Origin: Archangium violaceum Cb vi76
Lineage (GTDB): Bacteria > Myxococcota > Myxococcia > Myxococcales > Myxococcaceae
Length of the DNA: 64,000 bases
Assembly: GCF_000733295.1 (NCBI RefSeq)
Contig: NZ_JPMI01000004.1
Location: forward strand, 40,086 to 104,085
Direction: 5' to 3'
The translations under genes were made by a program, and so were the position numbers. The notes below the pieces were generated by a model. That model made no database searches, was not told the origin of the DNA, and was given only the letters and a program-made list of their open reading frames with translations. This document shows, one piece after another, positions 8,861 through 16,119 of the stretch (position 1 is the stretch's first letter; the number at the start of each line of letters is the position of its first letter).

Positions 8861-9541
8861 ATGCCTTTCGAGTCGCTGCTGGCTCAGATTCCCATGTTCG
8901 AGCACCTCGCGCAGGAGGATCTGACGCACCTGTCGGGGCTGTTGCAGCAGCGGCGCTATAGCAAGAACGAGGTCATCTTCCACCAGGGGGACGTGGGCAC
9001 GGCCCTCTTCATGGTGCGCCGGGGCGAGGTGGCCATCCGCCTGAGCTCCTCGGAGGGCAAGGAGGTCATCCTGGCGCTGCTGGGCCGGGGGGATGCCTTC
9101 GGCGAGCTGGCGCTGCTGGATGGGGAGCCGCGCTCGACGGACGCGGTGGCGCGCGACGAGACGCACCTGCTGAGCCTCCACCAGGAGGACTTCCGGCGCT
9201 TCCTGAGCGAGCGCCCGCAGGTGGCCATGGGGCTGCTGGCGGTGCTCAGCCGGATGGTGCGGCGCGTCACCCAGCTGGTGCACGACTCGGCCTTCCTGGA
9301 TGCGCGGGCGCGGCTGGCGCGGGTGCTGTTGGACCTGGCCAAGTCGCAGGGGCAGCCGGCTTCCGAGGGCGGCATCCTCATCCCCAAGCTGACGCAGGCG
9401 GAGCTGGCCAACCTGTGCGGGGTGACGCGCGAGAGCGCCAACAAGTGGTTGCGCTTCTACAACCGCGAGGGGCTGCTCACGTACGAGAACGGGCAGATCA
9501 CCATCGTGGACCCCGAGCGCCTGCGCCGCGACGTGGACTGA
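8861..9541 (+). CDS. Crp/Fnr-family transcriptional regulator
   Basis: The protein is 226 aa. An N-terminal cyclic-nucleotide-binding jelly roll spans about 8-125, with the phosphate-binding cassette FGELALLDGEPRSTDA. It keeps the Glu and Arg-Ser positions that hold cAMP in E. coli CRP. A long dimer helix follows (about 125-155). The C-terminal winged HTH has LTQAELANLCGVTRESANKW. The recognition helix keeps the Arg-Glu pair that reads TGTGA in CRP (TRESANK), with Lys where CRP has Arg185. No cysteine cluster is present, so it is not an Fnr iron-sulphur sensor. Perfect and near-perfect CRP-type palindromes lie about 320-350 bp downstream, before the histidine kinase gene. Confidence 0.93.
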   Translation: MPFESLLAQIPMFEHLAQEDLTHLSGLLQQRRYSKNEVIFHQGDVGTALFMVRRGEVAIRLSSSEGKEVILALLGRGDAFGELALLDGEPRSTDAVARDETHLLSLHQEDFRRFLSERPQVAMGLLAVLSRMVRRVTQLVHDSAFLDARARLARVLLDLAKSQGQPASEGGILIPKLTQAELANLCGVTRESANKWLRFYNREGLLTYENGQITIVDPERLRRDVD

Positions 9542-9562
9542 AGGACTACGGGTGGGAGGAGC

Positions 9563-9627
9563 CCGCGCCCCCCGGCGCGGACTCGACTCCCGGAAAACAT
9601 GGGCGGAGGCCGCGCCCCCCGGCGCGG
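9563..9627. repeat. Two copies of an 18-bp GC hairpin after the crp-like gene
   Basis: The 18-mer CCGCGCCCCCCGGCGCGG occurs at 9563-9580 and again at 9610-9627. Each is a perfect 7-bp stem (CCGCGCC/GGCGCGG) with a four-C loop. They start 21 bp after the regulator stop codon and may act as transcription terminators or mRNA-end stabilisers. There is no T run. Confidence 0.6.
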
Positions 9628-9858
9628 CCCCCCATCCCTCGGGACCTGGACGATGCCCTCACGCGCTCTTCCCGAAGTGCGGCGGGCGGAGTCCCCCCAG
9701 CGAGGTAACGGCGGCCATCCCCCCCTCAGGACATGGCGGCCTTCGGCGGCCTCGCACAGACATCACTCCGCTCGCACCTCGGGCGCGGCGTTCGGCGACA
9801 ACGGGGCATCGAGTCCCTGTTCCCGAGAGCATTCATACCGCTCGGGGGGGTCCAGGGC

Positions 9859-9874
9859 TGTGAATCGACTCACT
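9859..9874. promoter_or_regulatory. CRP-type binding site 1
   Basis: TGTGA-ATCGAC-TCACT. The left half matches the CRP consensus TGTGA-N6-TCACA fully and the right half matches at 4 of 5 bases. Its centre is 23 bp from site 2. Confidence 0.6.
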
Positions 9875-9881
9875 GCGGGGG

Positions 9882-9897
9882 TGTGAAGCCGTTCACA
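9882..9897. promoter_or_regulatory. CRP-type binding site 2 (perfect)
   Basis: TGTGA-AGCCGT-TCACA is an exact match to the CRP half-site consensus with a six-base spacer. It lies about 180 bp before the histidine kinase start and about 350 bp after the gene of a Crp-family regulator. Confidence 0.7.
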
Positions 9898-10072
9898 GCC
9901 AGCGGGGCCGTTTTGTGCGGGGGTCCGGGGATGGCTCCTCAGGGGGCCTGGGCGCTCATCCGGGGTGGCGGGGATACTCCAGGAGCGGAGAACATTCCAC
10001 CCCCCGTGGAGTCGGCGCGTGGACGGGCCTGGGGGAGATTCCAGTGTGAGACAGTTGGTCCCGGGTTCCTGG

Positions 10073-11713
10073 ATGAAGCCAATCGAGATGACATTGCGCA
10101 GCAGGGTGCTGCTCTTCGCGGCGGTGGCGGTGGGGCTCGTCGCGCTGGTGGGCGGTGTGCTGTTCGTCACGGCGAGCCGGGGAGAGCGGGGCCTGGCGCA
10201 GATGCTCGCCATCCAGTCGCAGACGGAAATCTATGGCCGGATGACGGACGAGTCCTTCGGCTACCTGTCCACGCTGCTGCACACGCGGGAGACGGGGGGC
10301 GACACCCAGGCGGTGCTCGAGGCGCAGGAGAAGCGCTTCGCGGCGGAGTTCGCGCGCCTGGAGGAGCTGGTGCGGGAGGAGCACGCGGGAGAGTCGATGG
10401 AGGGGGAGCTCGAGCGCATCGAGCAGCTCCAGCGGGCACTCCAGCGCTGGCTGCGGGGCTCGGAGGAGCGGGTGCGGCTGGCGCCCGGGGGAGGGGAGGC
10501 GGCCACGCTGATGCATGAGTCGCTCCAGGTATTTCGCGAGAAGGTGGCGCCGCATCTGAAGGCGGCCTGGGACCAGTCGCGCGCGGACCTGGACGAGCAC
10601 GAACGCCGGGGCCATCGGTCACTCGGGATTGGCCGGGTGGTGGGCGTGGCCGTGCCGCTGGTGGCCCTGGTGCTCGTGCTGTCGATGGCGTCCATCATCT
10701 ACCTGAACATGCGCCGCGCGTTGGGGACGCTGCTGGAGCGCGCGCAACGCATGGGCGAGGGGGACCTGGACACCGAGCTGCCGGTGAAGGGGGAGCGTGA
10801 CGAGTATGACTTGATGGCCCGGGCCATCAACCGCATGGCCACCCAGCTCCGGTCCGCGGCGCAGGAGCGGGAGCGCTACAACGCGCTGTTGGAGCAGACC
10901 GTGCGGCAGCGCACCGCCGAGCTGGAGCAGTCCAATGCCCGGCTCACCGACAGCCTCCAGCAGTTGCAGGCGGCCCAGTCCCAGTTGCTCTTCGCGGACC
11001 GGCTCGCCACGGTGGGCCAGCTGGCGGCGGGGGTGGGGCATGAGCTGAACAACCCGCTGGCCTTCGTGCTCAGCAACCTCAACTACGCGCAGCAGGTGGT
11101 GACGGAGATGGAGGCGGCGCCCACGCCGGTGGAACGGCGGGAGCTGCTGGAGGCCCTCGCGGATGCGCGCGAGGGCGCCGAGCGGGTGCGCCTCATCGTC
11201 CGGGACCTCCGGATGCTGTCCCACCCGGATGACCGGGAGATGGGCCCGGTGGACCTGGTGAAGGTGGTGCGCAGCGCGGCGAAGATGGCGGCGCACGAGA
11301 TTCGCGGCCGCGCCCGGTTGGTGCAGGCGGTGGAGAACGTGCCGCCGGTGCAGGGCAATAGCGCGCGCCTGTGCCAGGTGTTCCTCAACCTGCTCATCAA
11401 CGCGGCGCACGCGATTGCCCCGGGCGCGGTGGAGCGCCATGAAATCAAGCTCTCCGCCCGGGTGGACGGCGCCCATCGCGTCACGGTGGAGGTGCACGAC
11501 ACGGGCAGCGGCATCCCGAAGGACAAGCTGGAGCGTGTCTTCGAGCCCTTCTTCACCACCAAGCCCGCGGGCGAGGGCAGTGGGCTGGGGCTGTCGGTGT
11601 GCAAGAGCATCATCTCCGCGCACGGCGGAGACATCTCCGTCGACAGCGAGCCGGGCCAGGGCACCACCTTCCGCGTGAGCCTGCCGGTGTATGGCGGTGA
11701 GACCCGCGCGTGA
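10073..11713 (+). CDS. Membrane sensor histidine kinase (HAMP, HisKA, HATPase)
   Basis: About 546 aa. There are two membrane segments: near 10-30 (VLLFAAVAVGLVALVGGVLF) and near 188-212 (VVGVAVPLVALVLVLSMASI). Between them is a helical periplasmic sensor. A HAMP domain follows (RALGTLLERAQRMGEGDLDT), then a coiled coil, the H-box GVGHELNNPLAFVLSNL with the phospho-accepting His, and a HATPase domain with N-box NLLINAAHA, DTGSGIP and GEGSGLGLSVC. No receiver domain is fused and no response regulator is adjacent, so its partner lies elsewhere. The ATG at 10073 is chosen over the upstream frame at 9965, which has no membrane logic; an ATG at 10088 is also possible. Two CRP-type sites lie upstream. 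Confidence 0.92.
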   Translation: MKPIEMTLRSRVLLFAAVAVGLVALVGGVLFVTASRGERGLAQMLAIQSQTEIYGRMTDESFGYLSTLLHTRETGGDTQAVLEAQEKRFAAEFARLEELVREEHAGESMEGELERIEQLQRALQRWLRGSEERVRLAPGGGEAATLMHESLQVFREKVAPHLKAAWDQSRADLDEHERRGHRSLGIGRVVGVAVPLVALVLVLSMASIIYLNMRRALGTLLERAQRMGEGDLDTELPVKGERDEYDLMARAINRMATQLRSAAQERERYNALLEQTVRQRTAELEQSNARLTDSLQQLQAAQSQLLFADRLATVGQLAAGVGHELNNPLAFVLSNLNYAQQVVTEMEAAPTPVERRELLEALADAREGAERVRLIVRDLRMLSHPDDREMGPVDLVKVVRSAAKMAAHEIRGRARLVQAVENVPPVQGNSARLCQVFLNLLINAAHAIAPGAVERHEIKLSARVDGAHRVTVEVHDTGSGIPKDKLERVFEPFFTTKPAGEGSGLGLSVCKSIISAHGGDISVDSEPGQGTTFRVSLPVYGGETRA

Positions 11714-11742
11714 GGCGGGCGGCCCGGTTCAGCGGCGGGTGC

Positions 11743-12369
11743 TTACCAGGTGGCGCCGAAGTTGAGGGTGCCCGTGTAGCGGCCACCGCTGCTGAAGGTC
11801 GCGTCCCCCGGCAGGTTGATGTCCGACTCGGGGACGGTCAGGGCGAACTCCTGGTCGAAGAGGAGGTTGTAGTTGAGGCGCGCGTCCGCGGTGAAGTTGC
11901 CGACGTGCACGCGCAGCCCGGCCCCCAACGGGACGTTGCCCACGGTGTCATCCTGGAAGGCCAGCGCGGAACTGCGGACGTTGTAGCGGCTGAGTCCGAC
12001 TCCGGCGAGCAGGTAGGGCTGGATCGGCGCGGCGGTGAGGCCCACGGTGGCCACGGCCTGGCCTCCATTGCGCAATACGTCCGGGCCGCTCGTCCTCGCC
12101 AGGGGAACCCCGCTATCGAGCTCGTTCGCCGCGCCGGAGTACCCGAGTTCGAGTCCCAACACCTTGGTGGGCTTGAGGACGAGCGTCGCCCCATAGGCGA
12201 CACCGGGATCGATGTCCTGTCCGAGCTGGTTGGTGTAGCCCTCCACACCACCACCGACCAGCACGCTCAGGCCACGCATGTCCGCGCTGGATTCCTTCCG
12301 GTCCTGCGCCAGGGCACTCCCGGCCCAGAGGGTGAGCACCGCCGCACCAGCGAATAGGGTCCGCGTCAT
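11743..12369 (-). CDS. Small outer-membrane beta-barrel protein
   Basis: 208 aa with a signal peptide (MTRTLFAGAAVLTLWAGSAL, cleavage after AQ). The mature chain has alternating hydrophobic strands and aromatic turns, such as LVLKPTKVLGLELGYSGAAN, AAPIQPYLLAGVGLSRYNVR and GAGLRVHVGNFTADARLNYN. It ends with a terminal aromatic residue (LNFGATW), as expected of an outer-membrane OmpA/OmpW-like eight-strand barrel. The start has a GGAGG Shine-Dalgarno. It lies 98 bp downstream of the HtrA-like pair on the same strand and could be part of that transcript. Function is unknown. Confidence 0.8.
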   Translation of the reverse strand: MTRTLFAGAAVLTLWAGSALAQDRKESSADMRGLSVLVGGGVEGYTNQLGQDIDPGVAYGATLVLKPTKVLGLELGYSGAANELDSGVPLARTSGPDVLRNGGQAVATVGLTAAPIQPYLLAGVGLSRYNVRSSALAFQDDTVGNVPLGAGLRVHVGNFTADARLNYNLLFDQEFALTVPESDINLPGDATFSSGGRYTGTLNFGATW

Positions 12370-12467
12370 TCATTCCTCCAAGTGGTTGGAGTTGGGAAGT
12401 TGGGGACCCCGAGGTCTCATGCCAGGGGGCAGGGAGGCGGCCAGGCGGACGCTCGCTCCCGTGGGAC

Positions 12468-13379
12468 TCATGCCGCCTTGCTGTGTTCTCGAGCGGCGGT
12501 GCGGGCGCGCAGGGTGCGGCGCCTTCCCTTGCGCAACACCTCCAGGCGGACCTCGGGCTCGGGCGCGAGTGCCAGCAGGCGCTGGACATCGTCCACGCTG
12601 GTGACGGGCCGCTCGTCGATGCCGAGCAGCAGGTCTTCCGCCTCGAGGCCCGCGTCGTCCGCGGGAGAGCCCTCGCCCACCTTCATGACGCGCACCGCGC
12701 GCGGCTGGCCCGCCTCCTGCGCGCTCTGGGGCGGGAGGTTGATGGCGGTGGCCGCGATGCCGAGGAAGCGCCGCTCCACCTTGCCCCGCTGGATGAGCAG
12801 GCTGGCCACCCAGGCCGCCGTGGTGGCGCTCACCGCGAAGCCGATGCCCTGCGCGTAGGGCAGCACCAGCGTGTTGAGGCCCACCACCTGCCCGCGCATG
12901 TTGAGCAGTGGCCCGCCCGAGTTGCCCGGGTTGATGGCCGCGTCCGTCTGCAACAGGCCCTCGAGAATCACCCCGTCGGGCAGCGGCAGCGTGCGGTTGA
13001 TGGCGCTCACCACGCCCATCGACACCGACTGCTCCAGGCGGAAGGGGTTGCCGATGGCCATCACCAGTTGCCCCACACGCACGTCATGCGGGTCCGCCAG
13101 CGGCAGCGTGGGGAACTTCGCACCCCCCTCGGCGCGCACCACGGCCAGGTCCGTGGGCTCGTCCCCGCCCACCAGCTCGGCGCGCACCTCGCTTCCGTCG
13201 TGCAGCTCGAGCTCGAGCTTGCCCCGGCCGCGCACCACGTGCCGGTTGGTGAGGACATAGCCGTCCGGGGTGAGGAAGAGGCCCGTGCCATGGCCCCGCG
13301 GGTGCTGCACGGCCACCACCGCGGGCGCCGCCTTGGAGACGAGCGACTCGAGCTCGTCGGAGAATCGCTGGAGAATCAA
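12468..13379 (-). CDS. HtrA-like S1C serine protease with PDZ domain (downstream copy)
   Basis: 303 aa. The trypsin-like domain has the full triad: H47 in VLTNRHVV, D77 in PTDLAVV and S154 in NPGNSGGPLLN. One PDZ domain follows (about 205-290: FLGIAATAINLPPQ, then EGSPADDAGLEAEDLLLGID). No signal peptide or membrane anchor is seen, so unlike DegP it looks cytoplasmic. It begins with TTG at 13379, which overlaps the TGA of the upstream protease (TTGA) behind a GGAGGCGG ribosome site, so the two are translationally coupled. HtrA proteins degrade or refold damaged proteins; the target here is unknown. Confidence 0.9.
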   Translation of the reverse strand: MILQRFSDELESLVSKAAPAVVAVQHPRGHGTGLFLTPDGYVLTNRHVVRGRGKLELELHDGSEVRAELVGGDEPTDLAVVRAEGGAKFPTLPLADPHDVRVGQLVMAIGNPFRLEQSVSMGVVSAINRTLPLPDGVILEGLLQTDAAINPGNSGGPLLNMRGQVVGLNTLVLPYAQGIGFAVSATTAAWVASLLIQRGKVERRFLGIAATAINLPPQSAQEAGQPRAVRVMKVGEGSPADDAGLEAEDLLLGIDERPVTSVDDVQRLLALAPEPEVRLEVLRKGRRRTLRARTAAREHSKAA

Positions 13380-14272
13380 GACCGCCTCCCGATGGTGAGG
13401 GACACTTCACGCACGTCACCGGCACGCAGCACCTTCGCCCGCACCTGCGTGCCCACCTTCTCGTCGCCGAGGTAGCCGAGCAGCTCCTCGATGCTGTGCA
13501 GCGGCTGGCCCCCGAGGCTCACCAGCACGTCGCCCATCACCAGGCCCGCCTGGTCCGCGGGGCCCCCGGGCTCGACGGAGAGGAAGATGAGCCCACCCTC
13601 GCTGCCCGCGCGCTCCGCGAGGTGCTTGGGCAGCCGGACGGGGTGGGCGCCCACACCGAGGTAGCCCCGGCGGATGCCTCCGTGCTGCTGGAGGGCCTGG
13701 GTGACGCGGCTCAACGTCTCCCCGGGAATGACGACGGCGGCGGTGCGAGACAGGGCCGCCGTGAGCAGGCCCAGGAAGCGGCCCTGCGCATCCACGAGCG
13801 CACCCCCCGAGAAGCCGGGAGGCAGGTCCGCGTCGGTCTCGAGGTAGCGGTCGATGCGGCCTCCCGCGAAGGTGCGCCAGCTGTCGCCCAGGGCACTGAC
13901 GATGCCGAGCGTGGCGCGCGCGGTGCGCCCGGGACGGCCGAGGGCGAGCACGAGGTGACCCACCTTGAGGCCCTCGAGTGGCGCGGGCGCCAGGGGCGTG
14001 AGGCCGGGGAGGTCCGCCTTGAGGAGGGCGACATCCGTGGACGGGTCTCGGCCGATGAGCTCGGCGGAGACGGTGCGGCCATCGGCGAGGCCCACGGTGA
14101 TGGAGCCCTCGTGCTCGATGGCGTGGTGGGTGGTGACGATGTGGCCCTCGGCGCTCCAGACGATGCCGGTGGCGCCATGGCGGCGGCGGGCTTCGACACG
14201 GACGATGCCAGGCGCGAAGCGCTCGACGATGGAGGAGAGGGATTGGGACAGGGCGGCGAGGTCGGCGGACAT
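13376..14272 (-). CDS. HtrA-like S1C serine protease with PDZ domain (upstream copy)
   Basis: 298 aa, a divergent partner of the next protease. The triad is intact: H50 in VTTHHAIEHE, D80 in STDVALLKA and S155 in PPGFSGGALVD, where the usual Asn-Ser-Gly-Gly is Phe-Ser-Gly-Gly. A C-terminal PDZ domain is present (about 195-290: GYLGVGAHPVRLPKH, then EPGGPADQAGLVMGDVLVSL). No signal peptide is visible. The start at 14272 has an AAAGGAA ribosome site. It lies 125 bp after a LuxR-type regulator. Two adjacent, overlapping proteases suggest a hetero-oligomer or sequential cleavage, which is inference. Confidence 0.88.
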   Translation of the reverse strand: MSADLAALSQSLSSIVERFAPGIVRVEARRRHGATGIVWSAEGHIVTTHHAIEHEGSITVGLADGRTVSAELIGRDPSTDVALLKADLPGLTPLAPAPLEGLKVGHLVLALGRPGRTARATLGIVSALGDSWRTFAGGRIDRYLETDADLPPGFSGGALVDAQGRFLGLLTAALSRTAAVVIPGETLSRVTQALQQHGGIRRGYLGVGAHPVRLPKHLAERAGSEGGLIFLSVEPGGPADQAGLVMGDVLVSLGGQPLHSIEELLGYLGDEKVGTQVRAKVLRAGDVREVSLTIGRRS

Positions 14273-14362
14273 GAGCGATTCCTTTCGCTACAAAAGCTAA
14301 AAGGCACGCCCGCGCGGCACATCGGCGAGAGGGACAGCTCCCGACCTACCCGAATGGCTAGT

Positions 14363-14400
14363 CCCCCTCTCCCTTTGGGAGAGGGTTGGGGTGAGGGTCA
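14363..14400. repeat. Dispersed GAGAGGG-type palindromic repeat, copy 1
   Basis: A hairpin repeat with arms CCCTCTCCC and GGGAGAGGG around a TTT-type loop, followed by GGTGAGGGTCA. Its last bases form the TGA stop of the minus-strand LuxR gene. Related copies are at 40899, 61222 (inverted) and 63921. Confidence 0.75.
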
Positions 14401-15045
14401 GAGCGTCACGAGCCCCATTCTCGCCGCCCGCACCACGGCTTCCGTCCGCCGCTGCACACCGAGCTTGGCGAGCACCGCGTTCACATGGAACTTGGCGGTG
14501 TGCTCGCTGATATCGAGCCGTTCGGCGATGGCCTTGTTGGACAACCCCTCGGCGAGCAGCGCGAGCACCTCTCTCTCTCGGGGCGTCAATCCCTCGGGGG
14601 CCGAGGCCGAGGCGCCGGCCCGTGGAGTGGCCCGCAGCGCGGACAGTGCCGGGTCGAACACGGAGAGCCCTCGGGCCACGGCCCGGAGCGCGGCCCACAA
14701 CGGAGCGGGAGCCACGTCCCGGAAGAGCAGCCCCCGCGCACCCGTCGAGAGCGCACCCTCTCCCGCGGATTCATCCGGGACGAGCGCGAGCACGGGGGCG
14801 CCGAGCTCGGGGGCCTCCATTCGTCCACCCACCTCAGAGGGGTGCAGGCCCACATCCCACAGCACCACATCGGGCGCGTCCCCGGCGCGCGAGGACTCCA
14901 CCTCCGCCAGGGTGCCCGAGGCGATGACGGCGATGTCTCCCGCCTGCTCGGAGAGGGCGCGGGAGAGCGCACCCCGGGCGAGCGGGTCCTCGGCGACCAG
15001 GGCGAGACGGACGGGTGAGGCATCGGAGTCCAGCACAGTGCCCAT
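14398..15045 (-). CDS. LuxR/NarL-family response regulator
   Basis: 215 aa. The N-terminal half is a receiver-like domain with the acidic pair in LVAEDPLAR and the phospho-acceptor Asp in VVLWDVG. The C-terminal half is a LuxR-type HTH (about 148-212: GLTPREREVLALLAEGLSNK, then ISEHTAKFHVNAVLAKLGVQ). The receiver is short on conserved features after the Asp (GARGLLFRDV), so phosphorylation is not certain. The start at 15045 has a GGGAG ribosome site; a longer frame to 15375 is only an antisense-like extension. The HtrA pair lies downstream on the same strand and is a plausible target, but no cognate kinase is next to it. Confidence 0.88.
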   Translation of the reverse strand: MGTVLDSDASPVRLALVAEDPLARGALSRALSEQAGDIAVIASGTLAEVESSRAGDAPDVVLWDVGLHPSEVGGRMEAPELGAPVLALVPDESAGEGALSTGARGLLFRDVAPAPLWAALRAVARGLSVFDPALSALRATPRAGASASAPEGLTPREREVLALLAEGLSNKAIAERLDISEHTAKFHVNAVLAKLGVQRRTEAVVRAARMGLVTL

Positions 15046-15083
15046 GCCTAACGGGCTCCCGCGCGCTTCGCCCGGCGAGCCCC

Positions 15084-15338
15084 TTATCCGCGCCTGCCGC
15101 GTTGCATCAGGCGTCGGGCATCCCACACGGCCACGCCCAGCATCACCAGGGCGACGAGGTCCGTCGGGTCCACGGTGTTGCTCGCCGGACGCCGCAGCAA
15201 TGCGGTGAGCACCGCTTCGTACAACCGGTCGGCCGGGGGAAACGTCTTGATGGCGGTGAAGAGGACGCCGAAGCCCAGCGCGGCCCACGCCACCCGGCGC
15301 GGGGTGACGGAGGCCAGCGGGCTCGGCCTCACGAGCAT
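15084..15338 (-). CDS. Small membrane protein related to the C-terminal part of the protein at 40942
   Basis: 84 aa, starting at the ATG at 15338. It has two hydrophobic segments (VAWAALGFGVLFTAIKTF and DLVALVMLGVAVWDARRL) joined by a short loop. The pattern GVLFTAIK, then PTDLVALVMLGVAVW, parallels the last third of the 169-aa membrane protein at 40942 (GVVFSAIQ, then TADVGDLLTLPALGLPLWLG). It may be a shortened member of the same unnamed family. Function is unknown. It lies 38 bp upstream of the LuxR regulator start, on the same strand. Confidence 0.55.
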   Translation of the reverse strand: MLVRPSPLASVTPRRVAWAALGFGVLFTAIKTFPPADRLYEAVLTALLRRPASNTVDPTDLVALVMLGVAVWDARRLMQRGRRG

Positions 15339-15446
15339 CCACAGCTCCGCGACGAGAGCAGCAGGACACGGGCAAGAGGACGCATGCGCGGTGACGTTAC
15401 CGTGAGCCTCGGCCGCCGTCGTGGCCGTCCATGCTATGGAGGAGGG

Positions 15447-15911
15447 GTGCGTCCCCCTGGCTCGAGAACGTCCATCCACCAGTTCGGTAAGAGGGTCCCG
15501 GGCAGAGTCTATATCGAACGGCCCGGCGCCTATGCCGTCATCGTCAATGAGCGGGGTGAAGTGGCGCTGATTCGCGTTCCCCAGGGCTACTTCCTCCCCG
15601 GTGGCGGAATCGACCCCCATGAGGATGCGCTCACCGCGTTGGCTCGCGAGGTGCGCGAGGAGACGGGGCACGAGGTGCAGGTGGTGCGCGAGCTCGGCCA
15701 GGCCGCGCAGTTCCTCGTGGCCCGTCACGAGGAGCTCTTCCTGAACAAGGTAGGCCAGTTCTTCGTCGCGCGCCTGGGGCCCAAGACGCAGGAGGCTCAC
15801 GAGGTGGACCACTCGCTCGAGTGGCTTCCCCTGGCCGATGCCAGGAAGCGGCTCCGGCACGAGTTCCAGGTGTGGGCCCTCGAGCAGTTCGAATCGACCC
15901 GGGACACGTGA
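15447..15911 (+). CDS. Nudix hydrolase
   Basis: About 154 aa. The Nudix box is complete: GGIDPHEDALTALAREVREE followed by TGHEV, which fits GX5EX7REUXEEXGU. The fold is otherwise as expected, with a first strand (AYAVIVNERGEVALIRVPQG) and a C-terminal WLPLADARKRL. It should hydrolyse a nucleoside diphosphate linked to another group; the substrate cannot be told. The start is uncertain. A GTG at 15447 sits immediately behind GGAGGAGGG, too close for an ideal ribosome site; an upstream ATG at 15384 is the alternative. A second, broken Nudix gene lies 9 bp downstream. Confidence 0.85.
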   Translation: MRPPGSRTSIHQFGKRVPGRVYIERPGAYAVIVNERGEVALIRVPQGYFLPGGGIDPHEDALTALAREVREETGHEVQVVRELGQAAQFLVARHEELFLNKVGQFFVARLGPKTQEAHEVDHSLEWLPLADARKRLRHEFQVWALEQFESTRDT

Positions 15912-15920
15912 GCGGAACCC

Positions 15921-16112
15921 ATGACCATCCGGACCTTCTCTTCCCGCGAAGTGTACCGAAACCAGTGGATGACGGTCCGGGAGGACTCCATCCAGCGGCA
16001 GGACGGCTCGACAGGCCTCTACGGCGTCGTCCTCAAGCCGGACTTCAAGGACTCCGCGACGCTCTCGGCCTATTGCCTGCTGCGCATGCAGCGGCGCATC
16101 CCGGGCCTCTGA
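15921..16112 (+). pseudogene. Nudix hydrolase remnant with internal deletion
   Basis: 63 codons. The first 40 residues (TFSSREVYRNQWMTVREDSI to TGLYGVVLKPDF) look like the N-terminus of an ADP-sugar-pyrophosphatase-like Nudix protein. The last 20 (KDSATLSAYCLLRMQRR) look like its C-terminal helix. The roughly 100 residues between, including the whole Nudix box, are missing, and the join is in frame. Without the box it cannot be an active Nudix enzyme. It may still be expressed as a small protein. Confidence 0.75.
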
Positions 16113-16119
16113 CAGCGGC

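Larger units (their letters stand above)
9542..10072. other. 530-bp intergenic region between the crp-like gene and the histidine kinase
   Basis: No credible gene. It holds two copies of a GC hairpin just after the regulator stop and two CRP-type palindromes at 9859-9897, which are listed separately. The remainder is GC-rich with several short open frames of poor quality. Confidence 0.5.
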
